Source: DASPWV01 sp046727855 (lineage in GTDB: Bacteria; Acidobacteriota; Vicinamibacteria; Vicinamibacterales; UBA2999). Taken from it: a stretch of 44,881 bases of DNA. Positions 7,699 through 16,500 of this stretch are shown one piece after another. The position numbers and the translations under genes were made by a program. Location: NCBI GenBank assembly GCA_046727855.1, contig JBKPDL010000159.1, positions 1 to 44,881 on the forward strand. The letters are read 5' to 3'. Within the stretch, counting starts at the first letter, position 1. Each line of letters begins with the position of its first letter. The notes beneath the pieces were generated by a model. The model was not told the DNA's origin, did not search any database, and saw nothing but the letters and a program-made list of their open reading frames with translations.

Positions 7699-9366
7699 GT
7701 GACCCTCACAGCGATCGACGTTCTCATCCTCGCGCTCTACGGCGTCTTCGTACTCGGCATCGGTTTCATGCTTCGCAGACGTGTTGTCGGAAGCGAGGAC
7801 TTCTTTCTTGCGGGCCGTTCGATTCCGGCATGGACCGCAGGTCTGGCGTTTCTCTCGGCCAACCTCGGGGCGCAGGAAATGATCGGCATGGCGGCGAGCG
7901 GCGCGAAGTACGGGATTCTCACCAGCCACTTTTACTGGGTGGGCGCGATCCCGGCGATGGTCTTCGTCGGGGTATTCATGATGCCGTTTTATTACGGCTC
8001 CCGCGCGCGCAGCGTGCCGGAGTATCTGAAGTTGCGCTTCGACGAAAAAACGCGGGGATTCAACGCCGTCACGTTTGCGGTGATGACTGTGTTCTCTTCG
8101 GGCATCAGCATGTATGCGATGGGCGCGCTGCTGTCGCTGCTGCTCGGATGGGACATCAACCTGAGCATCGTGATCTCGGCGCTGGTGGTGCTGTGTTACA
8201 TCGCGCTCGGCGGGCTGACGAGCGCCATCTACAACGAGGTGCTGCAGTTCTTTCTGATCGTATTTGGCTTCGCGCCGCTCGTCTATCTGGGGCTGCGTGA
8301 AGTGGGAGGATGGCAAGGTCTCGCGGCGCGTGTGCCCGACACGTTCATGCACGCCTGGGCGAACGTGGGCGAGGCCAGCGCCAACCCCATGGGGGTGGAG
8401 TGGTTCGGCCTGGTGATGGGGCTCGGGTTCGTCCTCTCGTTCGGATACTGGTGCACCGACTTTCTCGTCGTCCAGCGCGCGATGGCTGCCGATTCGATCA
8501 ACGCCGCGCGGCTGACCCCGCTCATCGCCGCAGTCCCCAAGATGATGTTTCCCTTTCTGGTGATCGTTCCGGGCATCATCGCTCTCGCGCTGACGGTGAA
8601 TGCGGGCGATGGTCCACCTTTGCTTCCGTTGATGGCAAACGGCTCCTACGACTACAACATGGCGCTGCCGCACATGATGGCCCGCTACTATCCGGCCGGC
8701 CTGCTCGGCCTGGGGCTGACCGGGCTCATGGCCAGTTTCATGTCAGGTATGGCCGGCAACGTCACCGCATTCAATACGGTGTGGACATACGACATCTACC
8801 AGGCGTACATCAGGCGCAACGCCAGCGACGCGCATTACCTCGGCATGGGACGCATTGCCACGGTCGCCGGCATCGGGATCAGCGTGGCAACGGCGTATGC
8901 CGCGATGCGCTTCAACAACATCATGGACATGCTGCAACTAGTGTTCAGCTTCGTGAACGCGCCGCTGTTTGCGACCTTCCTCCTCGGCATGTTCTGGAGC
9001 CGCACGACCGGGCATGGCGCGTTTACAGGGCTGGTCGCCGGCACGCTGGCGGCGGCGCTGCACTACGAACTCACAAACGTCGGCGAAACCGCGGCGCTGG
9101 TGCCGAAGATCGCGGTCGTGCACACCTATCCGTCCGACATGGCGCAGAACTTCTGGGGCGCCATCTGGGCGTGGACGACGTGCTTTGTCGTGACGATTCT
9201 CGTCAGCGTTGTGACCAAACCAAAAGCTGATCGGGAACTCGAAGGGCTGGTGTACAGCCTTACGCCACGGCTGTCGGAAACGCATCTTCCCTGGCATCAC
9301 CGGCCCGGTGTGCTCGGGCTGGTGGTGCTGATGCTGACGCTCGGGTTGAACCTGGTGTTCTGGTAA
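7699..9366 (+). CDS. Sodium:solute symporter (SSS family)
   Basis: The 555-residue protein has about 13-14 hydrophobic segments, the usual size of solute:sodium symporters (SLC5 relatives). It opens with one membrane segment (DVLILALYGVFVLGIGF), then DFFLAGRSIPAWTAGLAFLSAN, the sodium-site and substrate-site helices typical of the family, and GAKYGI. The start is GTG at 7699; an out-of-frame ATG lies 10 bases upstream and the Shine-Dalgarno is weak. It should couple sodium entry to uptake of a sugar, amino acid or other small solute across the inner membrane. The substrate cannot be told. It overlaps the following small gene by the TAATG junction. Confidence 0.9.
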   Translation: MTLTAIDVLILALYGVFVLGIGFMLRRRVVGSEDFFLAGRSIPAWTAGLAFLSANLGAQEMIGMAASGAKYGILTSHFYWVGAIPAMVFVGVFMMPFYYGSRARSVPEYLKLRFDEKTRGFNAVTFAVMTVFSSGISMYAMGALLSLLLGWDINLSIVISALVVLCYIALGGLTSAIYNEVLQFFLIVFGFAPLVYLGLREVGGWQGLAARVPDTFMHAWANVGEASANPMGVEWFGLVMGLGFVLSFGYWCTDFLVVQRAMAADSINAARLTPLIAAVPKMMFPFLVIVPGIIALALTVNAGDGPPLLPLMANGSYDYNMALPHMMARYYPAGLLGLGLTGLMASFMSGMAGNVTAFNTVWTYDIYQAYIRRNASDAHYLGMGRIATVAGIGISVATAYAAMRFNNIMDMLQLVFSFVNAPLFATFLLGMFWSRTTGHGAFTGLVAGTLAAALHYELTNVGETAALVPKIAVVHTYPSDMAQNFWGAIWAWTTCFVVTILVSVVTKPKADRELEGLVYSLTPRLSETHLPWHHRPGVLGLVVLMLTLGLNLVFW

Positions 9367-9551
9367 TGACTTTCGATTTGCGCGTTTCAATTGGACTGCT
9401 GCTGCTCTGTTGTGGAGTGGTGTTGCTGCTGCACGGCGTCGTAATTGGTGCGCTCGTTCTTGGCGTCAACATCAATTTGTGGTGGGGCGCGGTGCTGATC
9501 GTTTTCGGCGGCGCGATGACGTATCTCGGCGCACGGCGGCGCGCGCCCTGA
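9366..9551 (+). CDS. Small two-segment membrane protein
   Basis: This 61-residue protein has two hydrophobic helices (about residues 8-32 and 37-54) joined by a short turn, and ends in a basic tail (GARRRAP). It begins at an ATG whose first base is the last base of the symporter stop (TAATG), so it is translationally coupled to the symporter and probably co-transcribed. I do not recognise a family. A role as a small accessory subunit of the transporter is possible but is inferred only from coupling. Confidence 0.6.
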   Translation: MTFDLRVSIGLLLLCCGVVLLLHGVVIGALVLGVNINLWWGAVLIVFGGAMTYLGARRRAP

Positions 9552-9709
9552 GTTCGCAACTTGCACGTGTCTCGTGCGTGTACTCGGTCTGTGCACCTAG
9601 GCTCGTCTTGCCAGCTCAGCCGTGTCTGGGACGCCACCTCGGGCGCAACAAACGCCGGTCGGTATCCTGCACAGGGTAAGATCGAATCTGAGGCAGCGAG
9701 GTACTCGCT

Positions 9710-10495
9710 ATGGACGTTGGAGCTACCCTGCGGCACGCGCGCACGCGTAAAGGGTTGACGCTCGAGCAGCTGGCGCGCGCGACGAAAATCAACATCTCCC
9801 AGCTTGAAGCGCTCGAAGTCAACGAGTTCGATCGGCTGCCTGCAAGCATTTACACGCGCGGCTTTTTGCGCGCGTACGCGCGCGAAGTGGACCTCGATCC
9901 CGAGGACATCGTCGACGAATACCTCGAACAAGTTGCCGAAACGCCATCCGTGCAGCTCGCTGAGGCGAATGCGGCCGACCGCTCGCCTGGCCGAATGGTG
10001 ATGGCCGCAAGTGCAAACCCAGGTGAGTACCGGCCGGCGCTGTTTGCCGATCGCCGTGTGGTGCCCGCGCTCGCGGCCACTGCGGTCGTCATCCTGCTGG
10101 GGGCGTATTTCATTGTGGCATCGCGGCGCGGCAGTGAGGAGGTTGTGGCGAACGCCCAGGCACAGCCGCCTCAACCGGCGGAAACCGCGCCGCCAGTGAA
10201 CGACGCGACGCACGCTGCGAACCTGACGCCCGACAGCCTTCGCCTCGACATGAAAGTGACAGGCCCGTGCTGGGTTTCCGCCACAGCCGATCGAACGCCG
10301 GTGATTGCGCGATTGCTGCAGACTGGCGACAACCAAAGCTTTGACGCGAAAGAGGAATTCGTGCTCCGGGTGGGCGATCCGTCAACCATTGCCATCGCCA
10401 TCAACGGCGTGCCCGCACGCTCACTCGGAGCGCCGCGCGAGGCGGTCACGGTGCAGATCAACAAACAAAACTACCGCGAATTCCTGACACCCTGA
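9710..10495 (+). CDS. rodZ: RodZ-like HTH / DUF4115 membrane protein
   Basis: The 261-residue protein has the three-part RodZ layout. Residues of about 1-70 form an HTH domain (GATLRHARTRKGLTLEQLA, then RGFLRAYA). A single membrane segment lies near 117-137 (VVPALAATAVVILLGAYFIV). After a Pro/Ala-rich linker, the C-terminal DUF4115 domain includes GPCWVSATAD and TGDNQSF. RodZ links the cytoplasmic MreB cytoskeleton to the cell-wall elongation machinery. The ATG at 9710 has GAGG nine bases upstream. No mre genes are nearby. Assignment rests on architecture; some family members act instead as membrane-bound regulators. Confidence 0.75.
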   Translation: MDVGATLRHARTRKGLTLEQLARATKINISQLEALEVNEFDRLPASIYTRGFLRAYAREVDLDPEDIVDEYLEQVAETPSVQLAEANAADRSPGRMVMAASANPGEYRPALFADRRVVPALAATAVVILLGAYFIVASRRGSEEVVANAQAQPPQPAETAPPVNDATHAANLTPDSLRLDMKVTGPCWVSATADRTPVIARLLQTGDNQSFDAKEEFVLRVGDPSTIAIAINGVPARSLGAPREAVTVQINKQNYREFLTP

Positions 10496-10746
10496 TCCAC
10501 TCGGCGCGCAGCGCCACGACCGGATCGACGCGTGACGCGCGGCGTGCCGGCATGTAACACGCGATCAGCGCAACGACCGCGAGGAGGACGGGCACAATCG
10601 CGAACGTCCAGGGATCGTGCACGCTCGTCTCGAACAACAGCGCGCGCAAGAGTCCGGTTGCCGCCATCGCGCCGGCAGCTCCAATCATCAGTCCAAGTCG
10701 CGTGGATATGCACGCAGCAGCGCGCGCAGGGCAAAGCGCGACCAGC
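10496..10746 (-). pseudogene. FtsX-like permease with internal deletion
   Basis: On the minus strand a GTG near 10742 begins TSHRWSRFALRALLRAYP, the usual start of the PadR-associated FtsX-type permeases. The next bases jump directly into the C-terminal end of the same kind of protein: RLGLMIGAAGAMAATGLLR, a hydrophobic span (FAIVPVLLAVVALIACYM), and PARRASRVDPVVALRAE. About 700 of 800 residues, including the whole periplasmic domain, are missing. The start of this gene and the end of the PadR gene are four bases apart, as in intact units. This is an internal deletion scar. Coordinates are approximate at the 3' end, where the frame runs into the RodZ stop. Confidence 0.7.
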
Positions 10747-10955
10747 GATGCGACGTCACGCTCAGGCCTCTTCGGAGACGAGACGCTTGGCACGCACGAG
10801 CGCGGCCAGCCGCGCCAGACGCTCCGCCTCGAGCTGCAACGCCCGTCGTCCGGCGGGTTGCATCGTGAACATGCGCCGGCGGTCGTCCGTCTTCGTCGCC
10901 AGTCCTTTGACGAGGCCGGCCTCTTCCATGCGCTGCAGCACGCGCGCCCGGAAAG
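10747..10955 (-). pseudogene. PadR-family regulator, C-terminal remnant
   Basis: The minus-strand frame reads RVLQRMEEAGLVKGLATKTD followed by DRRRMFTMQPAGRRALQLEA and ends KRLVSEEA-stop. This is the wing and C-terminal helix of a PadR-type winged-helix regulator. The N-terminal half is missing: the frame is cut at about 10955 by the dyad that follows the aldolase gene. PadR regulators commonly sit directly upstream of FtsX-type permease genes, and here the stop is followed at once by the start of the deleted permease. Confidence 0.65.
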
Positions 10956-10969
10956 GGTCTAAACCCTTT
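10952..10969. terminator. Dyad after aldolase-like gene, likely terminator
   Basis: The 7-bp arms AAAGGGT and ACCCTTT flank a 4-base loop. The dyad begins two bases beyond the TGA of the minus-strand aldolase-like gene. The A/T-rich outer ends would give a T-run on the exit side, as in a factor-independent terminator. Its shape resembles the GGGGTC dyads at 21.9 kb. Confidence 0.45.
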
Positions 10970-10970
10970 T

Positions 10971-11834
10971 TCAGCGGCCCGCCGCGACGCGGCCGATCTT
11001 GATCGCCTCGTCGGCCTGCTGCCCCTGCATCAGGAGCGCGAGGAAGCCTTCTTTGATGCGCTTCTCCACGTCCTGCGCGTTAGCGGTGAGCATGTTCGGC
11101 ACCTTGACGCGCCTGGTTTCGGCAAGCACCTTCTGTGTTGCTTCTTCGCCCTTCGCACGATCGCCACCGAGCGCTTGGGTCATGCTGCCGATGCCGCACG
11201 CCAGCAGGCTGATGCCTTTGAGGTCGGCGATCTCCTTTGTCTGCGCGAGCGCACCGGGATCTTCGATCATCAGCATCGCGATCTTGTCGCCTGCCGGATT
11301 GGACGGCGACCAGACGTTCACGCCCGTCTGGCGAAAGGCGTCGAGCACGCGTTTCGCTTCGGCCACGCTTTCGACGTGCGGCACGGTAACACCATCCGCA
11401 CCAAGGCTGAACGCCTCTTTGATCCGCGCAGCACCGGCCGCAACATCCTCGTGGAACGGCGGAATGCGTACTAACAATGCCTTGCGGCTCGTGGCCTGTG
11501 AGCTGCGCAAGCCGGCGGCGATGGCCTTGATCGCCGCCGCATCGTAGTTGCCTTCGAGGTTGAGGAAGACATAGTCATAGAGAGGATTGGCGGCGAGCTT
11601 CTCACCGCCAGCGATCGTGTAGACCGCTTTGGGAAGCGGCGCGCCTGGGTCGCCTCTGCCCTTTCCACGACCAACAGGATTCTCGTTGGGAACGAACACA
11701 CCGAAGGCGGGTTTGCCGGCGCTCCACAGATCGATCAGGATGTTGCCGCGGGGGGTGGAGTCGCGTTGAGCGTGGAGACCGACGATACTCAGCGCTGCCG
11801 TGACGACGGCAGCCGACACAGCGCACCTACGCAT
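10971..11834 (-). CDS. Exported HpcH/HpaI aldolase-like protein
   Basis: The 287-residue protein starts with a signal peptide (MRRCAVSAAVVTAALSIVGL... HAQ). The rest resembles the HpcH/HpaI aldolase or citrate-lyase barrel: NILIDLWSAGKPAFGVFV, then YDYVFLNLEG, ALLVRIPP, LGADGVTVPHVESVAEA and KIAMLMIEDPGAL. These correspond to the family's metal-site and substrate-loop strands (compare the usual VRVP, GIMVP and IE segments). Known members are cytoplasmic class II aldolases for 2-keto-3-deoxy acids, so export is odd. The segment equivalent to the family's usual R-G dipeptide is altered, so catalysis is uncertain. It stands alone on the minus strand. Confidence 0.7.
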   Translation of the reverse strand: MRRCAVSAAVVTAALSIVGLHAQRDSTPRGNILIDLWSAGKPAFGVFVPNENPVGRGKGRGDPGAPLPKAVYTIAGGEKLAANPLYDYVFLNLEGNYDAAAIKAIAAGLRSSQATSRKALLVRIPPFHEDVAAGAARIKEAFSLGADGVTVPHVESVAEAKRVLDAFRQTGVNVWSPSNPAGDKIAMLMIEDPGALAQTKEIADLKGISLLACGIGSMTQALGGDRAKGEEATQKVLAETRRVKVPNMLTANAQDVEKRIKEGFLALLMQGQQADEAIKIGRVAAGR

Positions 11835-11892
11835 ACGCCGATTCTATCAACGCATACGTACTGAGAGCGGATCGCTGAACAGCTGAAAGCGG

Positions 11893-11926
11893 CCCGGAAT
11901 TCACTCCGAACGAAGTGAATTCCGGG
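11893..11926. terminator. Strong hairpin, 13-bp perfect arms
   Basis: The arms CCCGGAATTCACT and AGTGAATTCCGGG are perfectly complementary over 13 bp around an 8-base loop. The hairpin lies about 40 bases past the stop of the minus-strand secreted-protein gene at 11964 and upstream of the aldolase-like gene at 11834. There is no T-run, so it could end transcription, stabilise the upstream mRNA, or bind a protein. Confidence 0.5.
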
Positions 11927-11963
11927 CGTGCATTCGCCGCTACGCGAACGTCACGATGCGAGC

Positions 11964-12572
11964 CTATTCCTTCGAGGTGCAGGTCGCGCTGATCATCTTT
12001 ACCGACGTCGCCTGAATCACGCCTGCGAGATCGCTCGCGCCCGAGGCCGCCGCGCCTGCCGGCGCTCCCGGCGTTGGCGTTGTCGCACTCGGCGTGCCCG
12101 AAGCGCCGCCAGGGGTCACTTTGCCCTGTATTTCAATCTGATGGTTGACGTGCTTCGACAACTGATCCTTGTCGAGCCCGGAGATCCGATAGGTCTTTCC
12201 CATTCCTCCCATCGCGCCGCCGGCGCGCGCTGCATCGCTCGGGCGCGTGCCGCCTGCTGTCGACGGCGGAGGGGTGCCGGTCGCGGGCGTCGTCGCTCCG
12301 GGAGTGCCGGCGCCCGACGTGGTCGCCGCGCCAGCGGGCATGGCGTTGGTCAGGAAGAAGTCTTCTGGGCTTGCTGTCTTTAGCGCGGCCACGTCTTTGC
12401 CCTGCATCAGACATCCGGCCAAGGTGACGTTGTCACCGCCGCGTTGCGGAGTGGTCTGATCGGTGCGGGGCGGCTGTGGCGGCGGTGTCTGCGGAGCCTG
12501 TGCCAGCAGGACGCCCGTGAGCGTCAGGCTTGTCACCGACGCGACGGCGAATCGGACTAATGTCGAGCTCAT
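11964..12572 (-). CDS. Small secreted protein, paralog A
   Basis: This 202-residue protein has a signal peptide ending near LLAQ. A low-complexity Pro/Thr/Gly/Ala linker interrupts a small conserved core. The core reads NVTLAGCLMQGKD, then DFFLTNA, then after the linker KTYRISGLDKDQLSKHVNHQ and EIQGKV, ending SVKMISATCTSKE. The two cysteines (in GCL and ATC) could form a disulfide. The start is the ATG at 12572 with GGAGG seven bases upstream; a longer frame to 12650 lacks a site. The next gene upstream on this strand (12734-13273) is a paralog. The function is unknown; the beta-rich core and HVN...G(K/R) pattern suggest a small envelope domain. Confidence 0.8.
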   Translation of the reverse strand: MSSTLVRFAVASVTSLTLTGVLLAQAPQTPPPQPPRTDQTTPQRGGDNVTLAGCLMQGKDVAALKTASPEDFFLTNAMPAGAATTSGAGTPGATTPATGTPPPSTAGGTRPSDAARAGGAMGGMGKTYRISGLDKDQLSKHVNHQIEIQGKVTPGGASGTPSATTPTPGAPAGAAASGASDLAGVIQATSVKMISATCTSKE

Positions 12573-12677
12573 AAATTCCTCCAAACGGGCAATGTGTTGA
12601 TGCGAAAGCTCCCCGTTCACTGTGCAATCACAGGGCCACGTCATGGCCACTGCTTTTGCTCAGAGGATTGGGGCCGC

Positions 12678-12717
12678 GCATACGCATGCGCTTCTGGGAG
12701 GCGACGCATGCGTATGC
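12678..12717. terminator. Hairpin with 13-bp perfect arms between paralogs
   Basis: The arms GCATACGCATGCG and CGCATGCGTATGC are exact complements over 13 bp with a 14-base loop. They start about 17 bases past the stop of the minus-strand gene at 12734 and lie in the 161-base gap between the two paralogous secreted-protein genes. The position fits a terminator or mRNA-stabilising hairpin. There is no T-tract. Confidence 0.5.
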
Positions 12718-12733
12718 AGGGTGGCGGTAGAAG

Positions 12734-13273
12734 TTACTTGGCTGCCGGGCACGTGGCGTTGATCATCTTCACCGAGCTCGCGTCGAATTCCTGCGCGGCG
12801 CCACTTGACGCAGCCGCCGCACTCGCGGCCTTGATGCGGCCCTTCAATTCGACCTGCTGATTCACGTGCGGCTTGAGTTTCTCGTCGTCAAGCCCAGTGA
12901 TCTTGTAGGTGGCCGGCCGTGCTGCTGCGCCACCACTCGATGCGCGCGCCACATCGCTGCCTGGAGTGCCGCCGGGACGTGGGTTCGTCGCCGGTGCGGG
13001 GTCGCCCGCGGTAGCCGCGCCTGCAGCGCCGGCGGTCGCTGCGCCGGCGGTCGCGGCGGGGGCAATCGTCAAGACGAAATCGTCAGGGGAGCTCTTGTCC
13101 TGGGCGAGGCAGCCGACAATCGTGATCTCCGCGGCGTCGCGGGCCTGGGCGGCTGCTTGATCGGCACGCGGCGCCGGTGTTTGCGGCGCGCCTTGCGGTG
13201 CGCCCTGCGCGGCGAGCACAACTGCCATCAAAAGGCACAGCGCGGCCGTCGAAGCGAAGCGGAACAGTTTCAT
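12734..13273 (-). CDS. Small secreted protein, paralog B
   Basis: This 179-residue protein is a paralog of the product at 11964-12572. It shares the signal peptide, the ITIVGCL cysteine motif, SPDDFVLTIA, and after an Ala/Gly/Pro linker TYKITGLDDEKLKPHVNQQV and ELKGR, ending SVKMINATCPAAK. Both cysteines are kept while the linkers differ completely, so the conserved parts probably fold together and the linker is free to drift. The ATG at 13273 is preceded by AGGAGGG at good spacing. The two genes are in tandem on the minus strand, separated by a strong hairpin. I do not recognise a named family and offer no function. Confidence 0.8.
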   Translation of the reverse strand: MKLFRFASTAALCLLMAVVLAAQGAPQGAPQTPAPRADQAAAQARDAAEITIVGCLAQDKSSPDDFVLTIAPAATAGAATAGAAGAATAGDPAPATNPRPGGTPGSDVARASSGGAAARPATYKITGLDDEKLKPHVNQQVELKGRIKAASAAAASSGAAQEFDASSVKMINATCPAAK

Positions 13274-13508
13274 AGTCCCTCCTGAAGTTGTGATGGCGGC
13301 TTCGTTGCTGCAAGCAGGTGACCAGCTCGCCGCGCAAGCCGTGCTGTTTGCCACATCACGCGTGAGCGCCGCAAGTTACGCGCGCCAGAGGTTGTTGCCA
13401 GGCCAGCAGAGCCAATGCGTAAAAACTTCAGGGCTCGCACAGTGATGTTGAACGGTGGCAATACGTCAAGAGCTGATGTGTTAGAGTCGCGCGCGTCGGA
13501 GGATCTAC

Positions 13509-16500
13509 ATGAGTTTTTCGCAACCTGGATTCACGCGGATTGCTGCTCTCTTCGGCGTTCTCGCCGCGCTCGCAACAGGCGTCGCCGCGCAGCAGCAGCG
13601 CACCGAGCAACGCAGCGATCCGTTTGCGGGCTTGACTTTCCGCAACATCGGCCCCGCAACGATGGGCGGGCGTATCGATGATCTTGCCGTGCTCGAAAGC
13701 AATCCCGCCGTCTTCTATGTTGGCGCCGCCACGGGCGGCCTCTGGAAGACGATGAACAATGGCACGACGTGGCAAGTGCTGTTCGACGATCTCGACGACG
13801 TGGTGTCGATCGGGGACATCGCGATCACGGCCGACGATCCCAACACCGTGTGGGTCGGCTCCGGCGAGAACAACAATCGCCAAAGCGGCTCGTGGGGCAA
13901 TGGCGTCTACAAGTCGATCGACGGCGGCCACACGTGGAAGCACATGGGACTGCGCGAGTCGAAACACATCGCGCGCATCGTGATCGATCCGATCGATCAC
14001 GATGTCGTGTACGTGGCGGCGCTCGGCAGCCTCTACGGGCCAGGCAAGGAGCGCGGCGTCTTCAAGACTACTGACGGCGGCCTGACCTGGAGCAACGTGC
14101 TCTTCGTCAACGAGGATACCGGCGCCACCGAGCTCGTGCAGGATCCGACGAACAACAAGGTGCTTTATGCGGCGACTTACCAGCGGCGGCGCGCGACCTG
14201 GGGCATGAACGGCGGCGGCCCAGGCAGCGCCATCCACAAGAGCAGCGACGCAGGCCGCACGTGGACAAAGCTGACCAACGGCATCCCGTCAGGCCCGCTT
14301 GGCCGCATCGGGATGGACATCTATCGCAGGAACCCGAACATCCTCTACGCGCGCATCCAGCACGACAGCGAAAGTGGCACGTACCGATCGGACGATGCGG
14401 GACTGACGTGGCGGAAGATGTCGAACGTCAACCCGCGGCCGATGTATTTCAGCCAGATTCGAATCGATCCCAACAACGATCTGCGTGTCTACGTGCTTGG
14501 CGTCCAGGTGCACATCTCCGACGATGGCGGCAAGACGTTCGTCGATAACGGCACCATGCACTCCGATCATCACGCGATGTGGATCAATCCGAACAATTCC
14601 AATCACATCATCGACGGCAACGACGGCGGCGTTGGCATCAGCTACGACCGTGGCAAGACGTGGGAAGGGATCTACAACATGGATCTCGGGCAGTACTACC
14701 ACGTTGGCTACGATATGGCGAAGCCGTACAACGTGTGCGGCGGTCTGCAGGACAACTACACGTGGTGCGGGCCGAGCGCCGTACGGAGCCGCAACGGCAT
14801 CGTCAACGACGACTGGACGCAGATTCAGGGCGGCGACGGGTTCGAGGCGGTGATGGATCCGACCGATCCACGCATCGTCTATGCCGAATCGCAGGATGGC
14901 AACATCGTCCGCGTCGATCGCCTAACCAACGAGCGCAAGGCAATCCGGCCGCTGCCGGGGCGCGGTGAACCGCCGCTGCGATGGAATTGGAACACGCCCA
15001 TCCACATCTCGCCGCACAATCCGAAAACGGTTTATGCCGGCGCCAACAAAGTCTTCAAGTCCACGGACGGTGGCCAGTCGTTCACCGCGATCAGTCCGGA
15101 GTTGACGCAGGCGGTCGATCGCGAGGGGCTCTCGCTCATGGGAGTCGTCGGCAAGGACATCAAGATCGCGAAGAACGACGGCGTGCAGTCGTACGGAAAC
15201 CTCGTGCAGGTGGTTGAATCGCCGAAGCAGGCCGGTGTGATTTACGCCGGCGCCGACGACGGCTCCGTACAAATGACCAAGGACGGCGGGAAAACATGGA
15301 CCAACATCACCTCGCGGTTTCCCGGCGCGCCGAAGAACGGCTACGTATCGGGCCTGGTCGCCTCCGCCCACGACGCCAACACAGTCTACGCGGCGTTCGA
15401 CGGACACTGGAACGACGACTTCAACAACTATCTGTACGCGAGCGCCGACGGCGGAAACACCTGGCGTTCGATTTCCGAAGGCCTGCCCAAGGGACAGGTC
15501 GTCAACACCGTTGCCGAAGATCCCAAAAACCCGAACGTGCTCTATGCGGGTACCGAGTTCGGCTTGTTCGTCACACCCGATCGCGGTGGCAGCTGGGATC
15601 GGCTGCGCGCGAATCTACCCACGGTGCCGGTCCACGAGATCGTCATTCACCCGCGCGACAACGACATGATCGTGGCGACGCACGGCCGCAGCCTGTGGAT
15701 TCTCGACGATGCCACACCGATTCAACAGGCCGCGGAGGCGCGGCGCGCTGACGCGTTCCTTTTCGATATCCGTCCCGCGACGCAGTACAACCTTGCCAAC
15801 GATCGCGGCTTCGTCACCGATAAGCCGTTCCGCGGCAAGAACCCCGAGTACGGCGCGCTCATTACGTATCATCTGCGCAGCGAGCCGAAACAGCTCGCGC
15901 TGCATATTCAGGACGCGTCCGGCACGACGGTGCGCGAACTGAGCGGCGACGAGCTCCGCAACGCGCGCAAGGCCGGCATGAATCGCGTGGCGTGGGATCT
16001 TCGTCACCAGCCGCTTCCGCCCTCTGCGACGCAGCAAGGCGGTGGTCCCGGAGGCGGAGGTGGCGGAGGCGGCGGCGGCTTCGGCGGCGGCGGGAACAAC
16101 GGACCAAACGTGCTGCCCGGTGACTATCGCGTCACGCTCGTCGTCGAAGGCAAAGACGCCGCAACCAAGGCGGTGCGCGTCACACCCGACACGGCGGTGC
16201 AGATGACCGACGCGGAGCGAAAGACCTGGCACGACACGGCTCTTGCGCTGCACGATTTGCAGAAGACGGCCAATGAAGCCGCGGATGCGGTGACGGAACT
16301 TGGCCGCCAATTCCAGGCGCTTGAAGGCCTTGTGAAAGTGGCGACCAGTGTGTCGACTTCGGCGACGAGCGCAATGGGCGAAACGTCGAAGAAGATCGCC
16401 GATCTCCGCCGTCGTCTCGGCGTGCCCGCGCCTGGCGAGCAGGCCGGTGGTGGCGGGTTCGGCGGCGGCGGCGGCGGATTCGGCGGTGGCCAAAACCAAA

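Noticed and set aside
13448..13487. A promoter (TTGAAC and TAGAGT) before the large propeller gene
   Set aside because: The two boxes are not at 16-18-base spacing, so the pairing is not convincing.
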